NCBI GenBank assembly: GCA_947442255.1
Contig: CANEVO010000004.1
Location: 50,471 to 114,470 of the forward strand
Direction: 5' to 3'
From: Opitutia bacterium
Lineage (GTDB): Bacteria; Verrucomicrobiota; Verrucomicrobiae; Opitutales; Opitutaceae
Length of the DNA: 64,000 bases
Below, piece after piece: positions 36,157 to 44,999 of this stretch. Positions within the stretch are counted from its first letter, which is position 1, and each line of letters begins with the position of its first letter. Both the position numbers and the translations under genes were made by a program. The notes under the pieces are model-generated. The model ran no database searches. It was not told the origin of the DNA and worked only from the letters and a program-made list of their open reading frames with translations.

Positions 36157-37059
36157 TTATTTTGGTTTGAGGCGCACCTCGAACAGCTTCGGCCAGTTTT
36201 TTCCCGTCACAAACAAGCGATCGCGCGTCGCGTCGTAGGCGATACCGTTGAGGACGTCGGTGTCGGCATGCCGATCTTCGGGCGGGAGCAGGCCAAAAAA
36301 ATCGATTGTGCCCACGACCTTGCCGGTCGCGGGATCGATCCGGACGATCGTCTGGCTCTGCCAGACGTTGGCGAACAGCTCTCCCTTGATATACTCGAGC
36401 TCATTCAACATCCGTACGGGCTGACCTTGGTTTAAAACCGGCACCGTGCGCGTCACCTTGAACGTAACGGGATCGATGAACCGGAGTTGATGCGTGCCAT
36501 CGCTAAGGATCAAAGACCGCCCGTCGGTCGTCAGCCCCCAGCCTTCGCCCGGGTAGGAGAACTCCCTTTCGCGTTCAAACGTCTCGAGGTTGTAAACGAA
36601 GCCCTTTTGATTCTTCCACGTAAGTTGATAGATCTTTCCTTTGAGCACCGTTATTCCCTCGGCAAAGTACTCGGAAGGCAGTTTCACCTGCTGCAGGATG
36701 CGACCGGTCGCCAGATCGACGCGGCGCAGGGTCGATTGGCCGTTCAACCCGGTGCTTTCGAGCAAGCGATCGTTGAGGAAGACCAATCCCTGGGTGAATG
36801 CTTCCGGATCGTGCGGCCAGACGTTCACGATTTCGTAGGTGTAGGCGGTGATCCCGGCGGTGGCTGAATCGCGCGGCGAAGAGGAGGGGATGGTTCCCGC
36901 GGCCACTTTCGATGCTTCGGCCTGTTTATCGGCACATCCGGTCAGGAGCGCAAGATTGAGCCCGGCCAGCACGGAGGCCGGGATGCCGGAACGTGGCGGT
37001 CGCGAGGGGCGGCGGAGTGGAAGCAGGAATCTCGTCTTCACGTTTCCTGGGGAATCCAT
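36157..37059 (-). CDS. glutaminyl-peptide cyclotransferase lipoprotein
   Basis: A 300-residue protein with a signal segment and lipobox LLTGC, so it is anchored in the envelope. The body is the five-bladed propeller of plant-type glutaminyl cyclase: NVWPHDPEAFTQGLVF, ESTGLNGQSTLRRVD, YFAEGITVLKGKIYQLTWK, GEGWGLTTDGRSLILSDGT, VRMLNELEYIKGELFANVW and VLNGIAYDATRDRLFVTGK. The conserved Glu residues in EAFTQG, FAEG and LNELE are kept. It converts N-terminal Gln to pyroglutamate. The ATG at 37059 is preferred over the TTG at 37080. Confidence 0.92.
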   Translation of the reverse strand: MDSPGNVKTRFLLPLRRPSRPPRSGIPASVLAGLNLALLTGCADKQAEASKVAAGTIPSSSPRDSATAGITAYTYEIVNVWPHDPEAFTQGLVFLNDRLLESTGLNGQSTLRRVDLATGRILQQVKLPSEYFAEGITVLKGKIYQLTWKNQKGFVYNLETFEREREFSYPGEGWGLTTDGRSLILSDGTHQLRFIDPVTFKVTRTVPVLNQGQPVRMLNELEYIKGELFANVWQSQTIVRIDPATGKVVGTIDFFGLLPPEDRHADTDVLNGIAYDATRDRLFVTGKNWPKLFEVRLKPK

Positions 37060-37102
37060 GCTGCCCGGCGTGATCGCCAATTTGGTCGCGGTAAAGGAAG
37101 CG

Positions 37103-37540
37103 TTACTCTTTGGGAATCTCGTTATCCGTCTTCAGCACGAGGACCGGCGTCTTCGTCTTCACCCAGATGTCCGCTTCCTTGAAGAACTTTGCCGGCACGT
37201 TTTCGATCGCCTCGCCGACGGTCTTAACCGGCAGGAGCTGACCTTTTTTCGTAGTGTTGTAGTCGTAGGAGCAGCGGAAGAGGCGGTCCTGGGTCGTCGC
37301 GACACTTTCGCTTTCCGGGATCTGCAACACCCACCCGACCAGGTCCGTTTTGGGCATTTTACCGTCGGGGTCGCTGACGAGGATTACGAGCTGCTTTTTT
37401 ACCGCCGGTGGCTTGTCCCCGTCACCGCCATCGGGTTGGGCAGCCAAGTTCATCTCCTCGACCACGCGGCGAAGCAAGGCGGGGTCGACCTGGTTCTTTT
37501 TCAAAATTTCAGCCACTTTGCTGATATCAATTTTCGGCAT
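37103..37540 (-). CDS. conserved hypothetical protein
   Basis: A 145-residue soluble protein from ATG 37540. It begins with a short helical region (MPKIDISKVAEILKKNQVDP) and a disordered Asp/Gly-rich linker, then a mixed alpha/beta part (KKQLVILVSDPDGKMPKTDL, RLFRCSYDYNTTKKGQLLPV, EAIENVPAKFFKEADIWVKT). No family is recognised. It lies between the glutaminyl cyclase and the divergent NUDIX gene; the 36-base gap to the latter contains a duplicated decamer. Confidence 0.72.
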   Translation of the reverse strand: MPKIDISKVAEILKKNQVDPALLRRVVEEMNLAAQPDGGDGDKPPAVKKQLVILVSDPDGKMPKTDLVGWVLQIPESESVATTQDRLFRCSYDYNTTKKGQLLPVKTVGEAIENVPAKFFKEADIWVKTKTPVLVLKTDNEIPKE

Positions 37541-37561
37541 GGTGTTTTGGCTTCTAAGAAG

Positions 37562-37581
37562 CACGAATGGACACGAATGGA
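37562..37581 (+). repeat. tandem decamer CACGAATGGA x2
   Basis: Two perfect copies of CACGAATGGA lie head to tail between divergent genes. The ATG used by the NUDIX gene (37577) is inside the second copy and an out-of-frame ATG is inside the first. From memory, related motifs built on CACGGATGGA or CACGAATGGA recur between genes in Verrucomicrobia and Planctomycetes genomes, so this could be a copy of such a dispersed element rather than a functional site. Confidence 0.6.
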
Positions 37582-38113
37582 CCTCAATGTAAAGACCGGT
37601 GGTGGCGAGGAGTGGTTCGATGTCGTCAACGAACGCGACGAGGTCGTCGACCGGGCACTCCGCCGCGAGGTGCATGCCCGGGGTCTGTGGCATCGGGCGG
37701 TACATGTGCTCGTTTTCGATGCGGCGGGCCGGGTCTTTTTGCAAAAGCGCTCGATGATCAAAGACCTTTCGCCCGGTCTGTGGGACTCTTCCTGTTCGGG
37801 GCACCTCGATGCCGGCGAGGACTATGATCCCGCGGCAATCCGCGAACTCGGCGAAGAAATAGGCGTGCGGGTCAGCCAGGCTCCCGCGCGCTGGTTTCGA
37901 ATCGAGGCCTGCGTGGAGACCGGATGGGAATTCGTCTGGGTCTACCGGTTGCGGCACGTAGGGCCGTTTACACTGCATCCGGAGGAGATCGAGTGCGGCG
38001 AATGGATGGTGCCGGCGGAGGTTACGCGGCAGATCGCCCGGCGGCCGGAGGATTTCTGTCCGTCATTCAAACTGATCTGGTCACTTGCAAGCCGGCGGCC
38101 GAAACTGGTTTAA
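37577..38113 (+). CDS. NUDIX hydrolase
   Basis: A 178-residue protein with a NUDIX domain. The N-terminal WFDVVNERDEVVDRALRREV and WHRAVHVLVFDAAGRVFLQKRS resemble isopentenyl-diphosphate isomerase-like NUDIX proteins; the NUDIX box is GHLDAGEDYDPAAIREL followed by GEEIGV. The box residues G-x5-E-x7-REU-x-EE-x-G-U are met. It probably hydrolyses a nucleotide diphosphate or isomerises an isoprenoid diphosphate; the GHLDAGEDY form is commoner in hydrolases. The stop codon lies within a 14-base palindrome (38105-38118). Confidence 0.85.
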   Translation: MDLNVKTGGGEEWFDVVNERDEVVDRALRREVHARGLWHRAVHVLVFDAAGRVFLQKRSMIKDLSPGLWDSSCSGHLDAGEDYDPAAIRELGEEIGVRVSQAPARWFRIEACVETGWEFVWVYRLRHVGPFTLHPEEIECGEWMVPAEVTRQIARRPEDFCPSFKLIWSLASRRPKLV

Positions 38114-38161
38114 ACCAGCGTGGGCATCGTTGGCCGGATTCCCGGCCGGGTCGGGCATCCG

Positions 38162-38461
38162 CTACGTAAACGACGGACCGTTGCCCGTGATGCGGCGGCC
38201 CGAGAGTTTGCCCGGGCCGCTATTCTCACTCAGCCGCTTGATTTCCTCGAACTGCTTGCTGGAGATCAGGCGGCGGGGGACACGCTTTTCGGCTTCATGG
38301 ACCAGCCGCTCGCGATCGTCGTCGCTAGGCTCGTGCGGGATCCACGAGGTGTGGTGGCCTTGGTGGTGGGTCCACTCGATATTGCCGCCGTGGACGGCGA
38401 CATTGATCTGAAGTTTATTTCCATCCGCGTCCTTCGTCCACCATCCGAACTCAATGCTCAT
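38162..38461 (-). CDS. small conserved hypothetical protein
   Basis: A 99-residue soluble protein beginning MSIEFGWWTKDADGNKLQI, followed by a His-rich middle (EWTHHQGHHTSWIPHEPSDD) and a basic tail (RRLISSKQFEEIKRLSE). The His cluster may bind metal. It ends in a short disordered tail. No family is recognised. It lies 21 bases downstream of the metallophosphoesterase gene on the same strand and is probably co-transcribed with it. Confidence 0.7.
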   Translation of the reverse strand: MSIEFGWWTKDADGNKLQINVAVHGGNIEWTHHQGHHTSWIPHEPSDDDRERLVHEAEKRVPRRLISSKQFEEIKRLSENSGPGKLSGRRITGNGPSFT

Positions 38462-38481
38462 GAGGATGTGTCAGCCAAAGC

Positions 38482-39308
38482 TCACGCGTCCGCGAGCGCA
38501 AACTCCGCGACGCTCGCAGCGGGATGAAACTCCCCCGTCCGTAGAATCACTTTTCGGACAATGAGCCGCGTGGGGGTTACATCGACTGCGTAGCCGCCCA
38601 ACGGCGGGCAAAATGAGCCGGTGTTGATGACCGTGATGCCATCAGGCATCCGCCAGATGCCCGGCCGGTGGGTGTGGCCGGTGACGATGAATCGGGCGGC
38701 CGGCCGGTGACGGCGGAGCAGGGCGGCGGCCCGGGGCGGTTCGTCGCTCCACGCGCGCAGGATCCGCAGCACGCGCAGCGGGGGCCAGATCGTGTCGGCG
38801 GCGAAGCGCCAAGCGTATTTCAGAGGGTGCGTTTCCGACTGGTGGCGTTGGGGCACCTGGGCGGCGACCCGGCGCCACACAGCGAGGCGATGGTCGAATT
38901 CGGAAATGGCATGGGGAGTTGGATTCGATCGTTCCGCCGCCATCAAATGCCGGATTAACAGCACGTCCCGGCTCCACGGCACGATGTCATCAAACAAAAT
39001 ATCACCATGCACGGCCAGGATGCGGCCGGCGGCGAGGTTGAGTGCGTGGACGGCGGAGAAATCGGCGTCGTGATTGCCGGTCAGAAAGGTGGCCTTCGCC
39101 GCCTCGCCCGAAAAAAATCGAGCACCTCGGTTTGAAGTTCAACCGTGCGGTGCGGGGCGGGGCCCGGCCGGGTGTCGAGCGTATCGCCGTTGAGCACGAG
39201 CGGTGCGACCCCGTGCAGGAGCGGCCGAAGTTGGGCGAGCCGGTGGACGCGGCTCGCCCGGTCGCCAAAATGGATGTCGGAGAGGATGCGGGTGATTTCG
39301 GACGACAC
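38482..39308 (-). pseudogene. metallophosphoesterase, split between two frames at a T7 run
   Basis: Two partial frames together give one calcineurin-like phosphoesterase of about 275 residues. The first (GTG at 39308) has DIHFGD and VLNGDTLDT and would stop after 75 residues at 39081. The second, after a change of frame at the run of seven A (plus strand 39111-39117), has FLTGNHDADF, VHGDILFDD and FIVTGHTHRPG. All five metal-binding motifs thus occur once across the join. Either an extra T (or -1 slippage) restores DFF-SGEAAKATFLT. The motif order and absence of other damage suggest that the enzyme may be functional if slippage or a sequencing error explains the break. Substrate unknown; the C-terminus resembles Ser/Thr phosphatase-like nucleotidases. 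Confidence 0.75.
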
Positions 39309-39450
39309 GGTTCGATTTACAGCGGCGGTCTATGACGACGGGGCGGGGTGCGAACAACTGCAATTCCGGCCGCCCGCTGGGAGTGGAGTTCCGGAGTCGT
39401 TTGGGGACGGAGGCTTGTCGGGCGGTCCGGTGGTCTGGCAGCGTCCCCTG

Positions 39451-39945
39451 ATGCGCGGACCATGCCTGATCGCTTTCGTGATGCTTGCCTGGGTGGCCCG
39501 TGCCAATCGCGTGGACGACCTCGGTCGAATTCACCTCGAAGCCATCGGAGGCAAGGCGCGGGTCTCGGCCCTTGCCGCCGTGCAGGCGACGGGCGCGGTG
39601 GTCACCGGCGGAACCCGCGTGCGGTTTATCATGACCGCCGCCCGCCCGGCCAAACTGCGCATCGAATTGGAACGGGCAGGGCGCACCAAGGTGGAGGGCT
39701 ACGATGGCACGGATTCGCCGAGGGAGTTCGATACCGGCAGCTGGTCGCCGCGCTACCAACCGATGCCGGCGAATTCCGCCAAGGCGTTTATCGCCGACGC
39801 CGAGTTCGACGATCCCTGGTGACCGGGGCGGCGGGCGGCTATACATTTGAATACGGCGGGGAGGTGCAGGCAGAAACGTTTTCGCGGCCGCGCCCGGCGG
39901 CACCGACGTCTGGATCGTGACGGCAGCTTTCCACGGGGCGGACAG
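39451..39945 (+). pseudogene. periplasmic LolA-like/lipoprotein-sorting protein remnant
   Basis: The intact frame 39451-39822 gives 123 residues with a signal peptide (MRGPCLIAFVMLAWVARANR) and a beta-rich part resembling the outer-membrane lipoprotein-sorting fold (HLEAIGGKARVSAL, RVRFIMTAARPAKLRIELER, GYDGTDSPREF). It stops at TGA 39822 just where a related strand continues in another frame (TGAAGGYTFEYGGEVQAE), and then again in a third frame (GGTDVWIVTAAF). At least two frame changes are therefore needed. The upstream and downstream parts look like one gene that has decayed or was misread. The right boundary is approximate. Confidence 0.55.
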
Positions 39946-40015
39946 GCCGGGACGTTGGCGGCGCCCGATCGTTTCGCGGCTTGCCACTCGTCTAGGCGGG
40001 CAATGGAGTCGCGCC

Positions 40016-40513
40016 ATGGCACTCTACGGCTCACTCGAAACCATTCGCGCGCAGGCGCCAAGCCTGCCGGGATTTGCAGCGGCTTTTTCCTATGTGGAGG
40101 AATTACTGCGCCCCGGCTCGGCGGCCCAGCAACGCATCCGCTCGATCGCCGCGGGCAATACCCAGAAGGTCGACCTGGGCGAAGGGGTCTTTGCCGTCGA
40201 ACAGGTCTTTGAGAGCAAGGCGCGGGTGGAAGGCTTTTTCGAATCCCACCGCAAGTATATCGACGTGCAGGTGGTCGTTGAAGGCGAGGAGTTAATGGAG
40301 CTGGCCGACATCGCGCGGATGAAAATCCGGCAGCCCTATGACGCCGAGCGCGACTTGATCGTGTACGAAGACAATGCTGACGCTTGCGTGCTGCGAGTGT
40401 TTCCGGGGCAGGTGGCCGTCTATTTTCCCGTCGACGTGCATATGCCGACGCTGCGGGTCCGGGCCACGCCGGTGCTGGTGCGCAAGACGGTGGTCAAGAT
40501 CCCTGTGAGCTGA
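40016..40513 (+). CDS. YhcH/YjgK/YiaL family protein
   Basis: A 165-residue protein of the DUF386 family. Blocks are KVDLGEGVFAVEQVFESKA, HRKYIDVQVVVEGEELMELA, and PGQVAVYFPVDVHMPTLRV with His and Glu residues that bind metal in homologues. Family members appear in sialic acid and other sugar operons and may act as sugar anomerases or isomerases. No sugar genes are next to it here, since it lies between the LolA-like remnant and rlmJ. The ATG at 40016 is chosen for MALYGSL. Confidence 0.87.
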   Translation: MALYGSLETIRAQAPSLPGFAAAFSYVEELLRPGSAAQQRIRSIAAGNTQKVDLGEGVFAVEQVFESKARVEGFFESHRKYIDVQVVVEGEELMELADIARMKIRQPYDAERDLIVYEDNADACVLRVFPGQVAVYFPVDVHMPTLRVRATPVLVRKTVVKIPVS

Positions 40514-40583
40514 CGGATGTCCTCTCCGCTGGCCCAGCCCGCGACGGATTGAGGGCCCGACGGCCGCGCAGGGGTTTCTCGGC

Positions 40584-41450
40584 ATGAACTATCGGCATCA
40601 TTTTCACGCAGGCAATTTTGCCGACGTGATGAAGCATGCCCTGCTGGTGAGCCTGATTCGAGCCCTCCAGAAAAAGGAAAAGGGATTTTTCTATCTCGAT
40701 ACGCATGCGGGGCAGGGTCGCTATGATCTGTCGGTGGCGGCGACCGGCGATTCCCTGGCGCGCAAACCCGAATGGCCCGAAGGCGTCGGCCGCTTCTGGA
40801 GGCGCGAGGCCGTTCCGCCGGCGTTGGCGGAATATTTCGGCCTGGTTCGCGACTTCGACCGGCGCTTCGGCAACCGGGAATCCGTTCCGAGGTATTACCC
40901 GGGTTCGCCGCGGCTCGCCCAGCTTCTGTTGCGGCCGCAGGATCGGATGGCGGTGTGCGAACGGCAACCGACCGATTGCGCCGCTTTGCGGGAGGAGCTT
41001 TTATTCAATGCCGGAGTTTCCGTGCACGAAATGGATGGCTATGTCGCTGTGCGGGGCATGCTGCCGCCACCCGAACGCCGCGCTCTCGTGCTGATCGATC
41101 CGCCCTTTGAAAGTCGGGATGAGGTGGCGCAAATCGCCCGGGCCCTCGACGAGGGATTGCGGCGTTTCCGCAGCGGCGTGTTTGCGATCTGGTATCCGGT
41201 GACCGATCGCGTGCGGGTGGACGAATTTTTTGCGGCGGTGAGGGCTTTGCGGCCGCCCCCGACCCTGACCGCCGAGCTGGCGATCGCCGGTGATCAGGCG
41301 CCGATCAAAATGAAGGGCTGCGGACTCGTGGTCATCAATCCGCCCTGGCAGTTCGATCAATCGGCGGGGGCCGTACTCTCGATTCTCGCCTCCGAGCTGG
41401 CGCAAGCCCCGGGCGGTGGCGGGCGCGTCAATTGGTTGGTGCCCGAATGA
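40584..41450 (+). CDS. rlmJ: 23S rRNA (adenine(2030)-N(6))-methyltransferase
   Basis: A 288-residue methyltransferase with the RlmJ N-terminus MNYRHHFHAGNFADVMKHAL, a SAM loop (FFYLDTHAGQGRYDLS) and the catalytic VLIDPPFE with the DPPF motif. The mid-block VFAIWYPVTD and KMKGCGLVVINPPW complete the family pattern. It methylates A2030 of 23S rRNA. The gene seems monocistronic; a GGCGCGCC palindrome followed by seven T just after the stop could help termination but lacks a loop. Confidence 0.94.
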   Translation: MNYRHHFHAGNFADVMKHALLVSLIRALQKKEKGFFYLDTHAGQGRYDLSVAATGDSLARKPEWPEGVGRFWRREAVPPALAEYFGLVRDFDRRFGNRESVPRYYPGSPRLAQLLLRPQDRMAVCERQPTDCAALREELLFNAGVSVHEMDGYVAVRGMLPPPERRALVLIDPPFESRDEVAQIARALDEGLRRFRSGVFAIWYPVTDRVRVDEFFAAVRALRPPPTLTAELAIAGDQAPIKMKGCGLVVINPPWQFDQSAGAVLSILASELAQAPGGGGRVNWLVPE

Positions 41451-41489
41451 GGCGCGCCTTTTTTTGGCGGTGCCGGCCTCGGGCGCTTG

Positions 41490-41682
41490 CTAGGCCGGTG
41501 GCAGGTAGCGCTGGAGAAGTGCGGCGAGCAATTCGAAGCGGACGGGCTTGCTGAGGAAATCGTCCATGCCGGCGGCCAGGCAGGCTTCGCGGACATGGGT
41601 GCTCGCGCTGGCCGTGAGCGCGACGAGGATCCCGAATTGGGCACCACAAGGGGAATCGACATAAGCCGTTCGAACCAACTCG
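41490..41682 (-). pseudogene. response-regulator receiver-domain fragment
   Basis: About 63 codons of the C-terminal half of a receiver domain: [20 protein letters not shown], then [20 protein letters not shown] with the conserved Thr/Ser and Lys. The phosphorylated Asp and the first half are absent: upstream the frame runs through non-homologous residues to a stop near 41755 with no ATG or good start. It looks like a leftover of a hybrid histidine kinase, probably inactive. Confidence 0.6.
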
Positions 41683-42425
41683 GCGCGAACCCGCAGATCG
41701 AGGGATTCGGAGACGACGGGCGATTCGGATGAAGCCGTGCAGCGTGCTCAGGGTGCCTTGGCGAGCGTGGAGGCGTCATGCCCAAATGCGAGCGCGATGA
41801 TTTCTGGCAATTGAACCCGCGGGTTGCTCCAACGTCGCCGCGAACGGCCGGAAGCCGGCGCCAGGTCCAATCTCTTATCGCGTGATCAACTCGGTCCGGG
41901 GAAGTTCCCTCGCGAAAAGTGCGGTATCAAATCCTTGCAGGTGCACTTCCAGCGGGGGAGCCTTGAAGATCGGTCGGTTCCACATCACATTCTCGCGCGC
42001 AACCGATCGCACATGGGCCGGAGGCTCAGGCGCGGGGGAAGGGCGGTGGTGTAAGACGGGCAGGTGCATCTTCGAAGTTGGTGTTGACCTGAAGATCGAA
42101 AAATAGTGCCGCCCGGTTTAGATAAAAAATGAATTTCTTCGCGAAGAACCGCCCGGCGCCGTCCGCCGTGCCTTTTGGCGGCTGGCGCAACTTGCCACTG
42201 GGGCCCCTGGCCGGCGGTCGGTTGCCTCGCCGGCTGGCGAAAAAAGTTTCCGCAGAATTGTGCCCTTGCCGAGCGGCGGTGTGCCACTCAATCTAGGTTT
42301 TCTGCTTCGACCCCGTGCCAGGTTACCCCGGAATCCCGTATGGAGATTTTACGTTTTGCCCTGAGTTTGTGCTGCCGGACTGCCTCCGACTTTTGTTCTG
42401 AAATTCAACCCCTCCTATCCTCATT
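41683..42425. other. long intergenic region without a recognised gene
   Basis: No frame in these 743 bases has convincing family features. Short open frames on both strands have arginine- and proline-rich composition typical of shadows. The final part before the MFS start has lower G+C (around 42340-42425) and probably holds the promoter of the MFS gene. No hairpin, tRNA or repeat was recognised. Confidence 0.5.
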
Positions 42426-44003
42426 ATGAGCAATGACCAAGTTAGCAACGAGGCGATCGCCTCCAATGCCAGACGGCTCCTCTGGGCCGGCTTCGCCGCC
42501 ATCTTCGCCGCCGGCGTCGGTTTTGCCATTCGCGGCGGCATCTTTGATAACTGGGGCAAGGAATTCGGCTTCACCGCGACCCAGCTTGGCGCGATCGGTG
42601 GAGCGGGATTCACGGGGTTTTGTTTTGGAATCATCCTCGGCGGCATCGTGGTCGACAAGATTGGCTACGGTAAGGTCGTGATCGCGGCGTTTGTCTGTCA
42701 CGTCATCTCCGCTTTCGTCACCTTCGCCGCCGGACCGGCCAACGCCTACGCGATGCTGACGTGGGGGATGTTTATCTTCGCCTTCGCCAACGGCACGCTT
42801 GAGGCCGTGGCGAATCCGCTCGTGGCTACGCTCTTCCCGCACAATCGCACGCATTATCTCAACATCCTGCACGCCAGCTGGCCGGCGGGACTGGTGGTCG
42901 GAAGTGCGCTGGGCTGGGTCCTCGATGACAAAATGGAACTCGGCTGGAAGATCCAGCTTTCGCTCTATCTCATTCCGACGGTGGGTTACGGCCTCATGTT
43001 CCTCGGCCAGAAGATGCCGAAGTCCGAGGCTTCGGTAAAGGGCTCCAGCTTGGGTGACATGTTCAAGGACGTGGGCCTGCTCGGGGCCTTGGTGGCCTGC
43101 TATCTGATCTCGCTGTTCTGCGCCGGCAACCTTGGGATGTCCCAAGGCTTGGCCTATGGTGTCGCCGGCGCGCTACTGCTCACCGTGGGTGTGATCACGA
43201 AGTTCTCGATTGGCTCGGTCTTGCTGTTCGTCCTCTTTATCACCCACGCGTTGATCGGGGCCGTGGAACTCGGCACGGACGGTTGGATCCAAAACATCAC
43301 GGGCAATCTCTTTACGTCGGAAAAGGGCAAGTTCCTCTTCATCTGGACCTCGGCGATCATGTTCAGCCTGCGGTTCTGTGCCGCTTGGATTGAAAAGAAT
43401 CTCAAGCTTTCGCCCGTGGGTCTGCTCGTCGTGTGCTCAGTGCTCGCGGTCGTTGGCTTGCGGCTGGCGAGCGGCATGGAATCCTTCGCGATGGCTCTAA
43501 TCGCCTTGGGCATCTATTCGATCGGCAAGACGTTTTTCTGGCCGACCATGCTCGCGATCGCGTCCGATCGTTTCCCGCGTTCCGGCGCCGTGGCGATTTC
43601 GATCATGGGTGGCGTCGGCATGCTGTCCGCGGGTCTGATTGGCGGCCCGGGGCTTGGCTATAGCAAGGACCGCTATGCGGCGGATACCCTGAAGGCGAGC
43701 AACCCGGCGGCTTACGAATCGGTCAAAGCGGCCGCGCCGTCCCAATTCTTGTTTTTCTCCCCGGTCAACGCGATCGACGGCAAGAAACTGGCCGAGGCGA
43801 AGGAGGCCAAGACGCCCACCGCCGACCAGAAGGCGATCGTGGCCGCCGACCAAGTGGGCGATCGCAAGACGCTGAAAGCCGACTCCTTCATTCCGCTGGC
43901 TATGGCCGTCATTTTCGTGGGGATCGCTTTGTACTTTAAGCGCATCGGCGGATACAAGACGGTGCACATCACCGGTGCTCCCGCCGAAGGCACCGGCCAC
44001 TAG
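42426..44003 (+). CDS. MFS transporter
   Basis: A 525-residue major facilitator with about 12 transmembrane helices. Early helices include [20 protein letters not shown] and [20 protein letters not shown] with the MFS motif-A-like [12 protein letters not shown]. Between the last helix pairs is an unusually long, charged, Ala/Lys/Asp-rich stretch (about residues 408-487: [31 protein letters not shown]) before the final helix. Substrate is not predictable; the helix pattern [18 protein letters not shown] resembles sugar/nucleoside-type carriers of Verrucomicrobia. The gene appears monocistronic, with a strong terminator after it. Confidence 0.88.
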   Translation: MSNDQVSNEAIASNARRLLWAGFAAIFAAGVGFAIRGGIFDNWGKEFGFTATQLGAIGGAGFTGFCFGIILGGIVVDKIGYGKVVIAAFVCHVISAFVTFAAGPANAYAMLTWGMFIFAFANGTLEAVANPLVATLFPHNRTHYLNILHASWPAGLVVGSALGWVLDDKMELGWKIQLSLYLIPTVGYGLMFLGQKMPKSEASVKGSSLGDMFKDVGLLGALVACYLISLFCAGNLGMSQGLAYGVAGALLLTVGVITKFSIGSVLLFVLFITHALIGAVELGTDGWIQNITGNLFTSEKGKFLFIWTSAIMFSLRFCAAWIEKNLKLSPVGLLVVCSVLAVVGLRLASGMESFAMALIALGIYSIGKTFFWPTMLAIASDRFPRSGAVAISIMGGVGMLSAGLIGGPGLGYSKDRYAADTLKASNPAAYESVKAAAPSQFLFFSPVNAIDGKKLAEAKEAKTPTADQKAIVAADQVGDRKTLKADSFIPLAMAVIFVGIALYFKRIGGYKTVHITGAPAEGTGH

Positions 44004-44042
44004 TTTCCCTCACGGCCCGATCGGCGGCCGTGCAATTTTCAA

Positions 44043-44080
44043 AAGACCGCGCTGAATGCAGCGCGGTCTTTTTGTTTTTC
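44043..44080 (+). terminator. rho-independent terminator of the MFS gene
   Basis: Perfect 12-base-pair stem AAGACCGCGCTG / CAGCGCGGTCTT with an AATG loop, followed by TTTGTTTTTC. It lies 40 bases past the MFS stop. A second smaller hairpin (CACGGCC/GGCCGTG, 44011-44032) precedes it. The structure can act in both directions because the left arm is preceded by AAAA, but the minus-strand gene downstream ends further right, so the plus direction is likely. Confidence 0.85.
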
Positions 44081-44280
44081 TCCGGCGATCCATTGAGATT
44101 TGCCCGGCGTTCGCCGTACGTGTGCTCCGACGCGGGTAATGAAGGATGAGCTGTAGCGTGCTGCGACCAGCCGCGGCATCGTCGTATGGGCGGAGGCGCA
44201 TCCGGATCGGGTGGTGGTGGAAGCGGGCGACCCGAATGCGGGCCACCCGTTCCACATCGTCCGTCCCGGCCCGGACGAAC

Positions 44281-44673
44281 TCAGGCAACCCGCCGCTGAC
44301 GTGCGGATTCCGTCACCCGCTTGGGCAGGACGATCGTCAGCACGCCGTCGTGGATCTCGGCCGACATGGCGGCGTAGTCGAAACCGGTGCCGAGCCGCAG
44401 TCTGAGCTGGTAGTCGCGTTGCGCTCCTTCGAGGTGGAGCGCCTGCCAGTTCACGCGCACGAAATGCTGCTTCCGCGCGGTGACACTCAGGTCGGCGCCG
44501 CGCGCCTCGATCTCGACGCCCGAAGCGCCCACGCCCGGCACGTAGACGACGAGTTTCATCGCGTCCGGCTGCTCCTGGCAGTCGTAGCCCGGCCGGCGGA
44601 AGGTTTCACGGGAAACCGGGGCCGTGCTGGTCTTGCGACTGCTCGAGGGAAGGGGCTGGATGATCGTATGCAT
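44281..44673 (-). CDS. Hsp20/alpha-crystallin family small heat shock protein
   Basis: A 130-residue protein whose residues about 38-122 match the alpha-crystallin domain: LVVYVPGVGASGVEIEARG, LSVTARKQHF, DYQLRLRLGTGFDYAAMSAE, IHDGVLTIVLPKR. The C-terminal I-x-I tail is not visible (it ends TESARQRRVA), so assembly into large oligomers may differ. N-terminal arm is short and disordered. It lies alone on the minus strand. Confidence 0.82.
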   Translation of the reverse strand: MHTIIQPLPSSSRKTSTAPVSRETFRRPGYDCQEQPDAMKLVVYVPGVGASGVEIEARGADLSVTARKQHFVRVNWQALHLEGAQRDYQLRLRLGTGFDYAAMSAEIHDGVLTIVLPKRVTESARQRRVA

Positions 44674-44999
44674 GGGAGGAAAACGAAAACGGAAGCGTTC
44701 CTCGGTGGTCTGGTGACCGCCGGGCTCTCAGAGGGCTAAACGCGTTCCGTAGGACGGAAGGTTAGTTCTGGAAGCCCGCGCCGGTTTTATACCAAACGGA
44801 AATAACGACCGGTCGCATCGCGGCGCAGCGCTGCTGGCAGCCCGTAATGCGGGCGCCGGCGTGGCGAAGCTGATGCTTAAAGGACGCGGTCATGACTAAA
44901 ACGGTCGATACGCTGCATAATGCAGCCGGCGTGCCAAGGGGAAATTTTTCCGATGACAGTGAAGATTGCGTGACGCTCGCCCGGGCCCAAGCTGCCGCC
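44674..44999. other. intergenic region between Hsp20 and MazG-like genes
   Basis: Divergent spacer of 326 bases. It must hold the promoters of the Hsp20 gene (minus) and the MazG-like gene (plus). An in-frame upstream start for the latter at 44892 has little conservation. No heat-shock operator could be identified with confidence and no other gene is evident. Confidence 0.4.

Noticed and set aside
38105..38118. Perfect palindrome CTGGTTTAAACCAG over the NUDIX stop
   Set aside because: It overlaps a stop codon and has no loop or T tract; no operator role can be supported, so it is not listed as a site.
41450..41475. GGCGCGCC plus T7 after rlmJ as a terminator
   Set aside because: The eight-base palindrome has no loop, so a hairpin cannot form normally.
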